A DNA stretch of 64,000 nt from assembly GCF_018135625.1 (NCBI RefSeq), contig NZ_CP073078.1, positions 4,620,501 to 4,684,500 on the forward strand. Reading direction: 5' to 3'. Below are positions 33,655 to 43,439 of the stretch, piece by piece. This stretch comes from Phenylobacterium montanum. GTDB lineage: Bacteria; Pseudomonadota; Alphaproteobacteria; Caulobacterales; Caulobacteraceae. Numbering within the stretch: position 1 is the first letter of the stretch; every line of letters starts with the position of its first letter. Under the pieces are notes generated by a model. The model had not been told where the DNA came from. It worked only from the letters and a program-made list of their open reading frames with translations, and ran no database searches. Position numbers and translations under genes: made by a program.

Positions 33655-35505
33655 ATGCCCGCCTATCGCTCCCGCACCACCACCCACGGCCGCAACATGG
33701 CCGGCGCCCGCGCCCTGTGGCGCGCCACCGGCATGCGTGACGGCGACTTCGGCAAGCCGATCATCGCCGTGGCCAACAGCTTCACCCAGTTCGTGCCCGG
33801 CCACGTGCACCTGAAGGACCTGGGCCAGCTGGTGGCGCGCGAGATCGAGGCGGCCGGTGGGGTGGCCAAGGAATTCAACACCATCGCGGTCGACGACGGC
33901 ATCGCCATGGGCCACGACGGGATGCTCTATTCCCTGCCCAGCCGCGAACTGATCGCCGACAGCGTCGAGTACATGGTCAACGCGCACTGCGCCGACGCCA
34001 TGGTCTGCATCTCCAACTGCGACAAGATCACCCCCGGCATGCTGATGGCGGCCATGCGGCTGAACATCCCCACCGTGTTCGTCTCCGGCGGGCCGATGGA
34101 GGCCGGCAAGGTGGTGGTCAAGGGCGCCCAGCGGGCCCTGGACCTGATCGACGCCATGGTGGTCGCCGCCGACGACAGCTACGACGACGCCTCGGTGCAG
34201 GCGATCGAACGCTCGGCCTGCCCGACCTGCGGCTCGTGCTCGGGCATGTTCACCGCCAATTCGATGAACTGCCTGACCGAGGCCCTGGGACTGTCCCTGC
34301 CGGGCAACGGCTCGGTCCTGGCCACCCACGCCGACCGCGAGGGCCTGTTCCGCAAGGCCGGACGCGTGGTCGTCGAACTGGCCCGGCGCTGGTACGAGGA
34401 GGGCGACGTCACCGCCACCCCGCGCGGCATCGCAACCTTCGCCGCCTTCGAGAACGCCATGACCCTGGACATCGCCATGGGCGGCTCGACCAACACCGTA
34501 CTGCACCTGTTGGCTGCGGCGCAGGAAGGCGGGGTCGACTTCACCATGGCCGACATCGACCGCCTGTCGCGACGCACGCCGTGCCTGTGTAAGGTCGCCC
34601 CGGCCAAGAGCGACGTGCACATGGAGGACGTCCACCGCGCCGGCGGCATCATGGCCATCCTGGGCGAACTGGAGCGGGCCGACCTGATCGACGCCAGCCT
34701 GCCGACCGTGCATGCGCCGAGCCTCGGCGCAGCCTTGGCCCAGTGGGATATCGGCCGCACCAACAACGAAGAGGTGCGCACCTTCTACAAGGCGGGCCCG
34801 GGCGGGGTGCCGTCCCAGACCGCCTTCAGCCAGGCGGCGCGCTGGACCACGTTGGATGACGACCGCAAGAGCGGGGTGATCCGCTCGGCCGAGCATCCCT
34901 TCAGCCAGGACGGGGGACTTGCTGTGCTGTTCGGCAACCTGGCGCCCGAGGGCTGCATCGTGAAGACCGCCGGGGTGGACGAGTCGATCCTGACCTTCCG
35001 CGGCAAGGCGCGCGTCTATGAAAGCCAGGACGCCGCCGTGTCCGGCATCCTGGGCGGCGAGGTCCAGGCGGGCGAGGTGGTGGTGATCCGCTACGAGGGC
35101 CCCAAGGGCGGTCCCGGCATGCAGGAAATGCTCTATCCGACCAGCTATCTGAAGGCCAAGGGTCTCGGAAAGGCCTGCGCCCTGATCACCGACGGCCGTT
35201 TCTCCGGCGGAACCTCGGGCCTCTCGATCGGCCACGTCTCGCCGGAAGCGGCCGAGGGCGGCCTGATCGCCCTGGTGGAGACGGGCGATTCGATCCTGAT
35301 CGACATTCCCAATCGCGGCATCAATCTGGAGCTGAGCGACGAGGTCCTGGCCACACGCCGCGCCGAGATGCAGGCGCGGGGCGCCAAGGCCTGGAAGCCG
35401 GCGGCGGAGCGCCAGCGCAACGTCTCGCCGGCGCTGAGAGCCTATGCGGCCATGACCACCAACGCCGCGCGCGGCGCGGTGCGGGACGTGAGCCAGCTGG
35501 GCTGA
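33655..35505 (+). CDS. ilvD: Dihydroxy-acid dehydratase
   Basis: A 616-residue Fe-S dehydratase that makes the 2-keto acids leading to valine and isoleucine. Full length, with N-terminus [19 protein letters not shown] and the cluster-binding Cys in [12 protein letters not shown] (about 122-128) and [19 protein letters not shown] (about 195). The C-terminal signature [19 protein letters not shown] lies near residue 520. It is divergent from ilvR, which probably controls it. The short intergenic region is AT-rich near 33575-33600 and likely holds both promoters. Confidence 0.97.
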   Translation: MPAYRSRTTTHGRNMAGARALWRATGMRDGDFGKPIIAVANSFTQFVPGHVHLKDLGQLVAREIEAAGGVAKEFNTIAVDDGIAMGHDGMLYSLPSRELIADSVEYMVNAHCADAMVCISNCDKITPGMLMAAMRLNIPTVFVSGGPMEAGKVVVKGAQRALDLIDAMVVAADDSYDDASVQAIERSACPTCGSCSGMFTANSMNCLTEALGLSLPGNGSVLATHADREGLFRKAGRVVVELARRWYEEGDVTATPRGIATFAAFENAMTLDIAMGGSTNTVLHLLAAAQEGGVDFTMADIDRLSRRTPCLCKVAPAKSDVHMEDVHRAGGIMAILGELERADLIDASLPTVHAPSLGAALAQWDIGRTNNEEVRTFYKAGPGGVPSQTAFSQAARWTTLDDDRKSGVIRSAEHPFSQDGGLAVLFGNLAPEGCIVKTAGVDESILTFRGKARVYESQDAAVSGILGGEVQAGEVVVIRYEGPKGGPGMQEMLYPTSYLKAKGLGKACALITDGRFSGGTSGLSIGHVSPEAAEGGLIALVETGDSILIDIPNRGINLELSDEVLATRRAEMQARGAKAWKPAAERQRNVSPALRAYAAMTTNAARGAVRDVSQLG

Positions 35506-35567
35506 TCTGGCTTTGAGTTGGAGCGGGTTGCGGGCGGAAAGCCGCTTCGCGCTTTTCCTCAACCCGC

Positions 35568-36545
35568 TCAGAACACCATGTTCAGGGCCGCGACCGGGAC
35601 CACCGCGGCGGTCTCGTTGCGGCCGGCGGCCAGCACCCGGGCGCCGGCGATCAGGCCGACCCGGCTGTTGAAGTTGTACTCGACCGCCGGGGCGAGATAG
35701 AGGGCGCGGCCGACCGGCGTTACGCTTCGAACTGGGCTTGAGCCAGGATAGGCGCCGGCGATCCGGGTGCGGCCATCCTGCTCGCCCCAGATATCCAGGG
35801 CCAGGACCCAGTTGCTGGTGGCGCTGTATTCGAAGGCCAGGTCGCCAAAGACGCTGTCGCCCGGCTGAGCGTGGCCGCGGAAGCCGGCGGTCGTGCCATA
35901 GACGCTGAGGTCCCTGACCCGGACCCCGTCAGAGGTCGCATAGGATAGGTCGAGCCGGGTCCTGAGCACCCGCCCGTTCGGCGTCCAGAAATAGGTCTGG
36001 GCGTAGAGCGAGAGGGTGGTGGTATGGGCCCCGGCGCCGAACCCGTCATTGGCCTTCTTCAGCCGGTCGTAGCGGCCGGTGGGCAGGGTTTCCTGTACGT
36101 TGACCGACAGGGTCGGCATCCACGAGCCGGCGTGAAACTGGGTCAACTGGTACTGGGCCTGAAGCGACAGGTCGCCGACCCCGATCCCCGAACTGTTCCG
36201 GCCCGTGCCCTCCTGCACATAGCCGAAGCGGGGGATCACCCCGACCGTGAAGCGGTCGGCCAGGCCGTAGTTGATATAGGTCAGCGATCCGAAGTCGTTC
36301 TGGTGCGGCAGGCTGTGCTCGGCGCCCCGGCCGTCGACGTGGGCGTAAGGCAGGGCGTCGTAGAGATAGGGCTCGATCAGCACGTGTCCCTTCGGCAGGG
36401 TCCCGGCCGATGGGGCCAACAGCGGCCCGGTCCACCAGGCGTCGTCCAGGCTCTGCTTGTCGGTCGGCGCGTCGGCCCTTGCGGCGCCGGGGGTGAGCGT
36501 CAGCAGGGCGAAGGCCGCCAGAACGGCGGTCATCAGGGTTTTCAT
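35568..36545 (-). CDS. Outer-membrane beta-barrel protein, phenol-degradation MetA-like
   Basis: A 325-residue protein with a clear signal peptide (MKTLMTAVLAAFALLTLTPGAARA). The rest is alternating beta strands with aromatic ends, ending in VAALNMVF with a terminal Phe, as in outer-membrane barrels. The pattern resembles the PF13557 (MetA-pathway OmpL-like) group. Such proteins are often annotated transporter, but no substrate can be assigned. It stands alone, convergent with ilvD. Confidence 0.75.
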   Translation of the reverse strand: MKTLMTAVLAAFALLTLTPGAARADAPTDKQSLDDAWWTGPLLAPSAGTLPKGHVLIEPYLYDALPYAHVDGRGAEHSLPHQNDFGSLTYINYGLADRFTVGVIPRFGYVQEGTGRNSSGIGVGDLSLQAQYQLTQFHAGSWMPTLSVNVQETLPTGRYDRLKKANDGFGAGAHTTTLSLYAQTYFWTPNGRVLRTRLDLSYATSDGVRVRDLSVYGTTAGFRGHAQPGDSVFGDLAFEYSATSNWVLALDIWGEQDGRTRIAGAYPGSSPVRSVTPVGRALYLAPAVEYNFNSRVGLIAGARVLAAGRNETAAVVPVAALNMVF

Positions 36546-36767
36546 GAAAGCTTGGGCCTCTCAAGGGTTACGCGATCCTGGGATCGCCGGCTTCGCCCCC
36601 GTTCGCGCCCCGTATCTTGCGGCGGGATCACACTGGCCCTGTCGTCCGCCCCCGGACGCCGCGATTTCGCCGCCGACTTGCATCATCGCGCCGTTTGTCG
36701 GACGTTCGGCTGGCGGCCCTCAAGGGCCACTCCAGGCCAATTTGATGTAGCCACTTTGTGAGGGGCG

Positions 36768-38261
36768 ATGAGACGGATCCGGGCCGGCTTCATGCCGGCG
36801 ATCAGTGTCGATCCGGCTCACGAGCGGCCGCTCTATCGCCAGCTCTACGACGGCTTCCAGCGCGCCATCGTCGAAGGGCGCCTGCGCCCAGGCCAGCGGG
36901 TGCCGTCAAGCCGCAGCCTGGCCGCCGAACTCAGGATATCGCGCATTCCGGTGGTCACCGCCTACGAGCAGCTGCAGGCCGAGGGCTATCTGGAGACCTT
37001 TGTCGGCGCGGGCACCTGCGTGGCCGCCGCCATCCCCGAGGACGCCCTGGTCCCCTCTGTGTCGGCCGCGACCGGCGCCGGCGAGCGGTCGCCGACCCGC
37101 CAGATAGCCCGGCGCGTGGCCGCGGTGATGGCCACGCCGCAGGACCCCTCGATCCCCGTGATCGGCGCGTTTCGGGTCAGCCTGCCGGCCCTGGACCAGT
37201 TCCCGCGCCAAGTCTGGTCGGGTCTGTTGAACCGGCATCAGCGCAACCTGGCTACCGAACGCATGGCCTATGGCGACCCGATGGGCTGGGCGCCCTTGCG
37301 CGAAGCGATCGCCGAATATGTCGGCGCCTCGCGGGCGGTGCGCTGCGACGCCTCTCAGGTGATGATCGTGGCCGGCTCGCAGCAGGCTCTGCAGATCACC
37401 GCCCGCGCCTTGCTGGACGACGGCGATCCGGTCTGGGTGGAAGAGCCCGGCTATCCCGGCGCCCACCGCGCCTTCTATCTCGCCGGCGCTGAGCCCGTTC
37501 CCGCGCCGATCGACCATGACGGTCTGGATGTCGAGGCGGCCATCCGCCGCCGGCCGGACGCGCGGGCGGCCTACATCACCCCCTCGCACCAGTATCCCAT
37601 GGGCGTGACCATGAGCGCGGCCCGGCGGATGATGCTGCTGAACTGGGCCGCGCGGGCGGGCGCCTGGATCATCGAGGACGACTACGACAGCGAATACCGC
37701 TTCGCCGGCCGGCCGATCGCCTCCCTGCAGGGCTTGGACAGCGATGACCGCGTCATCTATGTCGGCACCTTCAGCAAGGTGCTGTTTCCCGCCCTGCGCC
37801 TGGGCTACCTGGTGATCCCTTCGGACCTCGTGCAGGCCTTCGCAGCGGCGCGCGAGGCGATGGACATCTTCCCGCCGACCGCGCCCCAGGCGGCCCTGGC
37901 CGACTTCATCGGCGAGGGCCACTTCGCCCGTCACATCAGGCGCATGCGCATGCTCTACATGGAGCGGCGGCGCCTTCTGGCCGAGACCATCGCCGCGCAG
38001 ATCGGCGACCTCATGCAGGTGGTCAGCGCCGAGGCCGGCATGCACCTCGTGGGTCTGGTCGACCCGCGGCTGGACGATGCGGACCTGTCGCGCCGCGCCG
38101 CCGCGCGCGGGATTTCGGCCGTGCCGCTGTCGAGCTGCTACCTGGAAAAGCCGGACAAGGCCGGACTGGTGCTGGGCTTTGGCGGAACCGACGGGCCGGC
38201 CATCGAGGCCGGGGTGCGCAAATTGGCCGAGGTGGTGCGGGCCGCCGCCGCTCAGGCCTGA
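36768..38261 (+). CDS. MocR-type regulator (GntR HTH fused to PLP aminotransferase fold)
   Basis: A 497-residue protein. The N-terminal GntR winged helix (about 18-85) contains RPLYRQLYDGFQRAI and RVPSSRSLAAEL. The rest is a fold-type I aminotransferase domain with the PLP-binding Lys in YVGTFSKVLFPALRLGY (near residue 344) and IIEDDYDSEYRF upstream. MocR proteins use PLP as a sensor and usually control a neighbouring gene; the divergent outer-membrane protein is a candidate. A start at 36792 is an alternative because the ribosome site before 36768 is very close to the ATG. The 3' end overlaps the convergent kinase gene by 10 bp. Confidence 0.9.
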   Translation: MRRIRAGFMPAISVDPAHERPLYRQLYDGFQRAIVEGRLRPGQRVPSSRSLAAELRISRIPVVTAYEQLQAEGYLETFVGAGTCVAAAIPEDALVPSVSAATGAGERSPTRQIARRVAAVMATPQDPSIPVIGAFRVSLPALDQFPRQVWSGLLNRHQRNLATERMAYGDPMGWAPLREAIAEYVGASRAVRCDASQVMIVAGSQQALQITARALLDDGDPVWVEEPGYPGAHRAFYLAGAEPVPAPIDHDGLDVEAAIRRRPDARAAYITPSHQYPMGVTMSAARRMMLLNWAARAGAWIIEDDYDSEYRFAGRPIASLQGLDSDDRVIYVGTFSKVLFPALRLGYLVIPSDLVQAFAAAREAMDIFPPTAPQAALADFIGEGHFARHIRRMRMLYMERRRLLAETIAAQIGDLMQVVSAEAGMHLVGLVDPRLDDADLSRRAAARGISAVPLSSCYLEKPDKAGLVLGFGGTDGPAIEAGVRKLAEVVRAAAAQA

Positions 38262-40774
38262 ACCGCAGGCCGGCTCTGGGAGGAGGGGCTGGCCTCGGTC
38301 GCCCAGCGCGCGACCTTGGTCAGGAGTTCGGTCGGATCGATCGGCTTGGCGATGTGGTCGTCCATGCCTGCGGCGCGGCAAGCCTCGACCTGGGCCGGCA
38401 GCACGTTGGCGCTGAGGGCGACGATGGCCGTCGCGTGGTTGGGGCCGTCGCCCTGGCGAATAGCCCGCGCGGCGGTCAAGCCGTCTGTGCCGGGCATCTG
38501 CAGGTCCATCAGGATCAGGTCGAAGGGTTCCTCGGCCGCCAGGCGGATGGCCTCGGCGCCGCTGGGCGCCTCGCTGAGGTCGTGGCCGAACGCGCCGAGC
38601 ATGGCGCGTACGAGGTCCCGATTGGCGCCGACATCGTCCACGACCAGGATACGGGCGGGCTTGTCGAGATCGATAAGGGCCTCCGGCGCGACCGCTGCCG
38701 GCAGGGCGGCGGCCGGGGCGAGGATTTCGAACCAGAAGGTCGAGCCTTCGCCTTGCCGGCTCTGCACGCCCATGGCCCCGCCCATCAGCTCGGCCAGGGT
38801 CCTGGAGATCGCCAGGCCAAGCCCGGTGCCGCCGTGCTCGCGGGTGCTGGAGCCGTCGACCTGCGAGAAGCGCTGGAACAGCCGGTCCATCTTGTCCGGG
38901 GCGATCCCCACTCCGGTGTCGGCGACGGCGACTCTCAGTCGGCCCGCGTCGTAGGCCGCGGTCACCTGGACGCCCCCCTGGTCGGTGAATTTCACTGCAT
39001 TGGTGAGCAGGTTCAGCAGCACCTGGCGCAGGCGCGGGGCGTCGGCCATCAGGCCCGCCGGCAGAGGCGTCTCAGCGCGCCAGCCCAGCTCCAGCCCCTT
39101 GGCCTGGGCCTGAGGCTGGACCAGTTCAATGGTCTCCTGCACGAACAGGGCCGGGTCTATCGGGCGTGGATCAAGCTCGATCTGGCCGGCTTCCAGCTTG
39201 GAGAAGTCGAGAATGTCGTTGACCACCGCCAGCAAGGTCTCGCCCGCAGTGCTGATCCGCTCGGCATAGGTCCTGGCCTCGCCGTCCAGGCTCCGGGCGC
39301 CTTTAAGTAGGCCTGCGAAGCCGATGATCCCGGTCAGGGGCGTGCGGATCTCGTGGCTCATATTGGCCAGGAACTCGGACTTGGCCACCGCCGCGGCTTC
39401 GGCCTCGACGCTCTTGCGGCGCACCTCGTCCTCCATGGCCCGGCGGGCGGTGACCTCACGCAGGCTGTCGGTGTGGCCGTCTATCCGCCCCTCGGCGTCC
39501 CGGGTCGCCGAGGGATTGCCCTCGACCCACAGATACCGGCCGTCGGCGTGCCGTACCCGGAACTCGTTCAGGGTCGGCGTTTCCCCCTCGTCGGTCGCCT
39601 TGAGCACCGATATCAGCCGCGCGCGCGCCGCCTCCACGTCGTCCGGGTGGATCAGTTCCAGGCTGTTGCGGCCGACCAGTTCCTCCGGGGGATAGCCGAA
39701 CAGGCGCGCTCCAGGGGAGGCGTAGAGAATGTCGCCGGCCAGGTTGAAGCGGAACACCGCATCGCGCGAGGTTTCGGCCAGCAGGCGATAGCGGGCCTCG
39801 CTCTGGGCCAGGGCGTCCATCGCTTCGCGGCGTGCGGTGATGTCGCGCAAGGCGGTCAGGGCGCCGATGATCTTTCCGGCTTCGTCGCGGATCGGGGTCG
39901 GACTGCCCTGCAGCCAGACCCACTCGCCGCTCGCCGTCCGCGTGCGGGTGCCCATCGATTCTTCGACCGTCACCGGCCGCCCCGCCAGGATGTCGACGCG
40001 CCGCTGCTGCGCGCGGGTGTGGTCTTCGGGGTGGGTGAAGTCGCTCATGCGGCGGCCGATCATCTGCTCCGGCGTAAAGCCGAGCTGGCGCACCGAGGGC
40101 GAGATGAACCGGATCACGCTGTCGGCGTCATAGCGGACGATTATGTCGCTCGCCTTGTCGGCCAGCATCCGATAGAGCGCCTCGGATTCGGTCAGCCTCG
40201 CCTGGGTCTCGTCCGCCCGGCGGCGGATGGCCCGGTTGCGGGCCATGCCGTCGGCGACGAAGGTGAAGGCAAGGGCCGTCAGGCCGGCGGTCGGCGCCAG
40301 CGGAAGGTGCAGGGGATCGGGTCCCCAGACCATGAAGGCCAGCACCGCCAGGGTCGGCAGGACCCCGCTGCAGATGAAGCCGACCAGCGACTGGTATGCG
40401 TTGTTCTGGGCGAAGAAGGTCACCGACAGCCACAGGATCACCGCGCCCACGGCCCCGGCCGGGGTTCCGGTCGACCAGAGCAGGGCGCCGAGCGCCGTCC
40501 AGGTCAGGCAGCCGGTGGTCAGGTTGGCGAGATAGGCCAGCCGCCGGCCCGGTCCCGCCTTGCGCCCCTGTGACTGCGGCCGCACCAGGGGGACCGCCGT
40601 GATCTCGATCAGCAGCATGACCGCGAGCCAGGCCAGGCAGTCGCGCCACGGCGCCACCAGGGCGCTCAGGCCCGCAGCGGCGGCCGTCACCGCCAGGCGC
40701 GGGAAAAGGCCCTGAAAGGCACGGGCGGCGACCTCGTCGAGGCCGTCGTCCAGGATCGCGGTCGTGGTCGCCAT
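38252..40774 (-). CDS. Hybrid histidine kinase with two PAS domains and a receiver
   Basis: An 840-residue membrane kinase. About six hydrophobic segments lie in the first 175 residues. Two PAS/PAC units follow (about 195-325 and 325-450, with PGARLFGYPPEELVG in the second). HisKA has the phospho-acceptor His in FLANMSHEIRTPLTGI (about 478). HATPase boxes include DTGVGIAPDKMDRLF and GGTGLGLAISRTL. A C-terminal receiver has VVDDVGANRD and Asp in LILMDLQMPGTDG (about 760). The signal is unknown and no partner gene is adjacent. The ATG at 40774 is used; a TTG 9 bp upstream is possible. Confidence 0.92.
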   Translation of the reverse strand: MATTTAILDDGLDEVAARAFQGLFPRLAVTAAAAGLSALVAPWRDCLAWLAVMLLIEITAVPLVRPQSQGRKAGPGRRLAYLANLTTGCLTWTALGALLWSTGTPAGAVGAVILWLSVTFFAQNNAYQSLVGFICSGVLPTLAVLAFMVWGPDPLHLPLAPTAGLTALAFTFVADGMARNRAIRRRADETQARLTESEALYRMLADKASDIIVRYDADSVIRFISPSVRQLGFTPEQMIGRRMSDFTHPEDHTRAQQRRVDILAGRPVTVEESMGTRTRTASGEWVWLQGSPTPIRDEAGKIIGALTALRDITARREAMDALAQSEARYRLLAETSRDAVFRFNLAGDILYASPGARLFGYPPEELVGRNSLELIHPDDVEAARARLISVLKATDEGETPTLNEFRVRHADGRYLWVEGNPSATRDAEGRIDGHTDSLREVTARRAMEDEVRRKSVEAEAAAVAKSEFLANMSHEIRTPLTGIIGFAGLLKGARSLDGEARTYAERISTAGETLLAVVNDILDFSKLEAGQIELDPRPIDPALFVQETIELVQPQAQAKGLELGWRAETPLPAGLMADAPRLRQVLLNLLTNAVKFTDQGGVQVTAAYDAGRLRVAVADTGVGIAPDKMDRLFQRFSQVDGSSTREHGGTGLGLAISRTLAELMGGAMGVQSRQGEGSTFWFEILAPAAALPAAVAPEALIDLDKPARILVVDDVGANRDLVRAMLGAFGHDLSEAPSGAEAIRLAAEEPFDLILMDLQMPGTDGLTAARAIRQGDGPNHATAIVALSANVLPAQVEACRAAGMDDHIAKPIDPTELLTKVARWATEASPSSQSRPAVQA

Positions 40775-41215
40775 GGGCTGCAAGCGTGTGGGACTCGGGG
40801 ACCGTGACGTTGGGAAGACACCCTATTGTGGGGCAGACTCCTGTATTCTTTGTATAGACCGCTGCGATAGCAGCCCTGCGGCAAAAAGCCTCGAATAGAC
40901 GGGGCGAGGGCGCCGGCCAGCGACATGGGGCGCCATGATTGCCGGGGCTTTGCATGAGGTGCGGGCCGGCCCGCAGTAGCGCTCGCGGAAGCCGAGTGCT
41001 GATATCGAACGCCGAACGGCCTCCACTCCTGTGTAATCGATGGGCTCAACCTGGTCGAAATCTGGCCGGTGACCCGCGACATCGCGCCGTCGATCGGTCT
41101 TCTGGACAAAATTAACCTGTTCGGGCGGATCGTCTTCTTGCGGACGCTGCTGAGTCGTGCGTCCGGGGTTCGGCGTTCGAACAAGACAGGATGTGCGATA
41201 GAAGGATGTAGCGAC
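40775..41215. other. 441-bp intergenic region
   Basis: It lies between the divergent hybrid kinase and usg genes and presumably carries both promoters. ORFs here have no recognisable similarity. A locally AT-rich run around 41108-41120 (ACAAAATTAACC) is the only promoter-like spot I noted for usg. Confidence 0.5.
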
Positions 41216-41485
41216 ATGGCCAGCCGCGAATTCGAGCTGCAGTTGAAAGGCTATGGACTGACAACGGCCGAGATCCACTACCGGATGCCCGATCATCCGG
41301 CCCTGCTGCAGACCTATGTCTGGCAGGAATACGATCTGGCCCCGGACTTCCCGACCCTGCGCCATTTTCTCGAGTTCTGGAGGCGCGAACTGGAGGGCGC
41401 GCTCTATTCCGTGCGCGTCGCCCACCAGCGGCTGATCAAGCCGTCGGAGTGGCGGGCCGTGAACGGGATCATCCAGATCCACTGA
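41216..41485 (+). CDS. usg: Usg family protein
   Basis: An 89-residue protein starting MASREFELQLKGYGLTTAEIHY. The conserved YGLTTAxIxYxxPDHP and RFLEFWxRxLEG-like segments (here HFLEFWRRELEGAL) identify the Usg family (PF06233), which is largely alphaproteobacterial and of unknown biochemical function. The ATG at 41216 is chosen because the longer upstream reading has no family sequence. It stands alone, convergent with the thioredoxin-like gene. Confidence 0.88.
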   Translation: MASREFELQLKGYGLTTAEIHYRMPDHPALLQTYVWQEYDLAPDFPTLRHFLEFWRRELEGALYSVRVAHQRLIKPSEWRAVNGIIQIH

Positions 41486-41518
41486 GGCGCGAGAGTCGCC
41501 CCTACTTGGTCCGCCCCC

Positions 41519-42043
41519 TTACTTGGTCCATTGGGCCAGCCAGTCGGCCAGGGCCTGGGGCGTCATGTGGCGGGCGTCGGCCAGGGCGGCGACGTGGCCG
41601 CCGTCCAAGAGCTTGTCGCCGCGGGGATCGACGATCAGCAGCGCCGGCACGCCCTCCAGCCGCTGGGTGATGCCGTAGTGGGCCGGCACCTGCAGGTTCT
41701 TGTCGAACCGGCCCACATCGACCGACACCACCTCGTAGTGCTTGTCGACGAAGGCCTTCAGCTCCGGCAGGTCCATGGTCGCGGCCAGCACGCGGCAATC
41801 GCCGCACCAGTTGCCGCCCAGGTCGATCATCAGAAGCTTGTGGTGCGCCTTGGCGCTGGCCATGGCGGCCGCGACCTGGGCGTTGGCGTCAGCCTTTTCC
41901 TCGTAAGGATAGGGCAGGGGCAGCTTCAGCTGGCTGAAGCTCTGGATGCTCATGGCCGGGGCGGTCGCGGCCTGGGCGAGGCCGCCGGCTGCGGTCAGGG
42001 CGACAGCGGCCAGGGCCGCAGTCATGGAACGGAACATCGACAT
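41519..42043 (-). CDS. Secreted thioredoxin-fold protein with a CGDC active site
   Basis: A 174-residue protein with a signal peptide (through about residue 25, GGLAQA) and a thioredoxin domain. The active site reads NWCGDCRVL, where Gly-Asp replaces the usual Gly-Pro, as in several thioredoxin-like periplasmic proteins. The cis-Pro loop is likely EGVPALLIVD. A disulfide or thiol-redox role in the periplasm is expected. It is divergent from the arsR gene 85 bp away. Confidence 0.85.
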   Translation of the reverse strand: MSMFRSMTAALAAVALTAAGGLAQAATAPAMSIQSFSQLKLPLPYPYEEKADANAQVAAAMASAKAHHKLLMIDLGGNWCGDCRVLAATMDLPELKAFVDKHYEVVSVDVGRFDKNLQVPAHYGITQRLEGVPALLIVDPRGDKLLDGGHVAALADARHMTPQALADWLAQWTK

Positions 42044-42127
42044 TCTCCGGAGCGTCGAGACGCGCAGATTGGTCCGCGATGCCGCCGGGACAAGGGCTTG
42101 TCAAACAAATAAGTATGCACTTATATA

Positions 42128-42448
42128 ATGGCCATGCTTTCCGCCGACATCTTCCGCGCCCTGGCCGATCCCACCCGCCGCGCCGTGTTCGAGCGCCTGG
42201 CCGATGGCGAGATGAGCGTCGGCGAGCTGAAGGCGGGGTTTCCCATCTCCCAGCCCGCCATCTCCCAGCACCTGGCCGCCCTGCGCGGCGCCGGCCTGGT
42301 GACCGAGCGGCGCGAGGGGCGCTTCTCCTATTACCGCGTCGACCCGGCGGGCCTGGCGCCCCTGGTCGACTGGATCGACCGCTATCGCAGCTTCTGGCCC
42401 GAGCGCATCGAGCGCCTGAAGGGCCTGCTCAAGGAGATGGACCCATGA
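42128..42448 (+). CDS. ArsR-family transcriptional regulator
   Basis: A 106-residue winged-helix repressor: FRALADPTRRAVFERLADGEMSV and the recognition helix in ISQPAISQHLAALRGAGLV. It has no Cys residues, so the metal sites of ArsR/SmtB are absent. It belongs to the subgroup that precedes SRPBCC genes and overlaps the next gene by 4 bp, a common toxin-free pairing that controls its own operon. Confidence 0.9.
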   Translation: MAMLSADIFRALADPTRRAVFERLADGEMSVGELKAGFPISQPAISQHLAALRGAGLVTERREGRFSYYRVDPAGLAPLVDWIDRYRSFWPERIERLKGLLKEMDP

Positions 42449-42837
42449 CGGCGAACGCAGAGCCGGACCAGGACAGCCTCGCCTTCGAGGTCGAACTGGA
42501 CGCCCCGGTCGAGCAGGTCTGGCGCGCCCTGGCCGAGCCCGAACTGCTGGCCGCCTGGCTGGCGCCGGCCGAGGTCGGACCTGAGCACGCCGGACCGATC
42601 GACTGCGAACCGCTTGAGGCTGAACCGGGCCGCAGCGTCCGCTACGCCTGGCGCGGCGATGACGGGCGGCTTGAGACCGAAGTGCTGTTCGAGGTCAGCG
42701 AAAACGCCGCCGGCGGATCGCGCCTCGTCGTCACCCACAGCGGCTTCTCCACGGCCAAGGTGGTGAGCCTGGCGGCCTATCGCAAGCCCCGCAGCGGCAT
42801 GACCCTTTGCGCCGGAGCGCTGAAATGGGCGGCGTGA
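42445..42837 (+). CDS. SRPBCC (AHSA1/START-like) domain protein
   Basis: A 130-residue ligand-binding-fold protein with the family opening [26 protein letters not shown]. The middle ([22 protein letters not shown]) and the C-terminal helix follow the AHSA1 pattern. It overlaps arsR by 4 bp and clpP by 13 bp, so the three genes probably form one operon. The ligand is unknown. Confidence 0.85.
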   Translation: MTANAEPDQDSLAFEVELDAPVEQVWRALAEPELLAAWLAPAEVGPEHAGPIDCEPLEAEPGRSVRYAWRGDDGRLETEVLFEVSENAAGGSRLVVTHSGFSTAKVVSLAAYRKPRSGMTLCAGALKWAA

Positions 42838-43439
42838 ACATGAACCTCGTGCCGATGGTGATCGAAGAGTCGAGCCGCGGCGAGCGGGCCTTCGACATCT
42901 ATTCCCGCCTGCTGCGCGAGCGGATCATCTTCCTCAACGGCCCGGTCGAGGACGGCATGGCGGCGACCATCTGCGCCCAGCTGCTGTTCCTGGAATCGGA
43001 GAACCCGAAGAAGGAGATCGCGATCTACATCAACTCGCCGGGCGGGGTGGTGACGGCAGGCTTCGCCATCTACGACACCCTGCAGTACATCAAGAGCCCG
43101 GTCTCGACCGTGTGCATGGGCTTCGCCGCCTCGATGGGCTCGTTCCTCTTGATGGCCGGGGCGCCGGGCCAGCGCATCGCCCTGCCCAACGCCTCGATCA
43201 TGCTGCACCAGCCCTCGGGCGGCTTCCAGGGCAAGGCCTCGGACATCGAGCGCCACGCCGAGAACGTGCTCTACACCAAGCGGCGGATGATCGAGCTCTA
43301 CGCCAAGCACTGCGGCCGCACGACCGAGGAGGCCGAACGGGCCCTCGACCGCGACAACTTCATGACCGCCGAGGAGGCCAAGGCCTGGGGCCTCGTCGAC
43401 CATGTCTACGAGACCCGCGAAGCGGCGGAGGCCGGTTAG
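42825..43439 (+). CDS. clpP: ATP-dependent Clp protease proteolytic subunit, probable paralog
   Basis: A 204-residue ClpP. The catalytic triad is intact: Ser103 in [11 protein letters not shown], His128 in MLHQPSGG, and an Asp expected near 177. The N-terminus ([25 protein letters not shown]) is normal for ClpP. No clpX or tig is adjacent, so it may be a second copy beside the usual clpP-clpX locus, which is not in this window. The ATG at 42825 overlaps the SRPBCC gene; an ATG at 42840 would remove five residues. Its stop overlaps the convergent thiolase gene by 4 bp. Confidence 0.92.
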   Translation: MGGVNMNLVPMVIEESSRGERAFDIYSRLLRERIIFLNGPVEDGMAATICAQLLFLESENPKKEIAIYINSPGGVVTAGFAIYDTLQYIKSPVSTVCMGFAASMGSFLLMAGAPGQRIALPNASIMLHQPSGGFQGKASDIERHAENVLYTKRRMIELYAKHCGRTTEEAERALDRDNFMTAEEAKAWGLVDHVYETREAAEAG

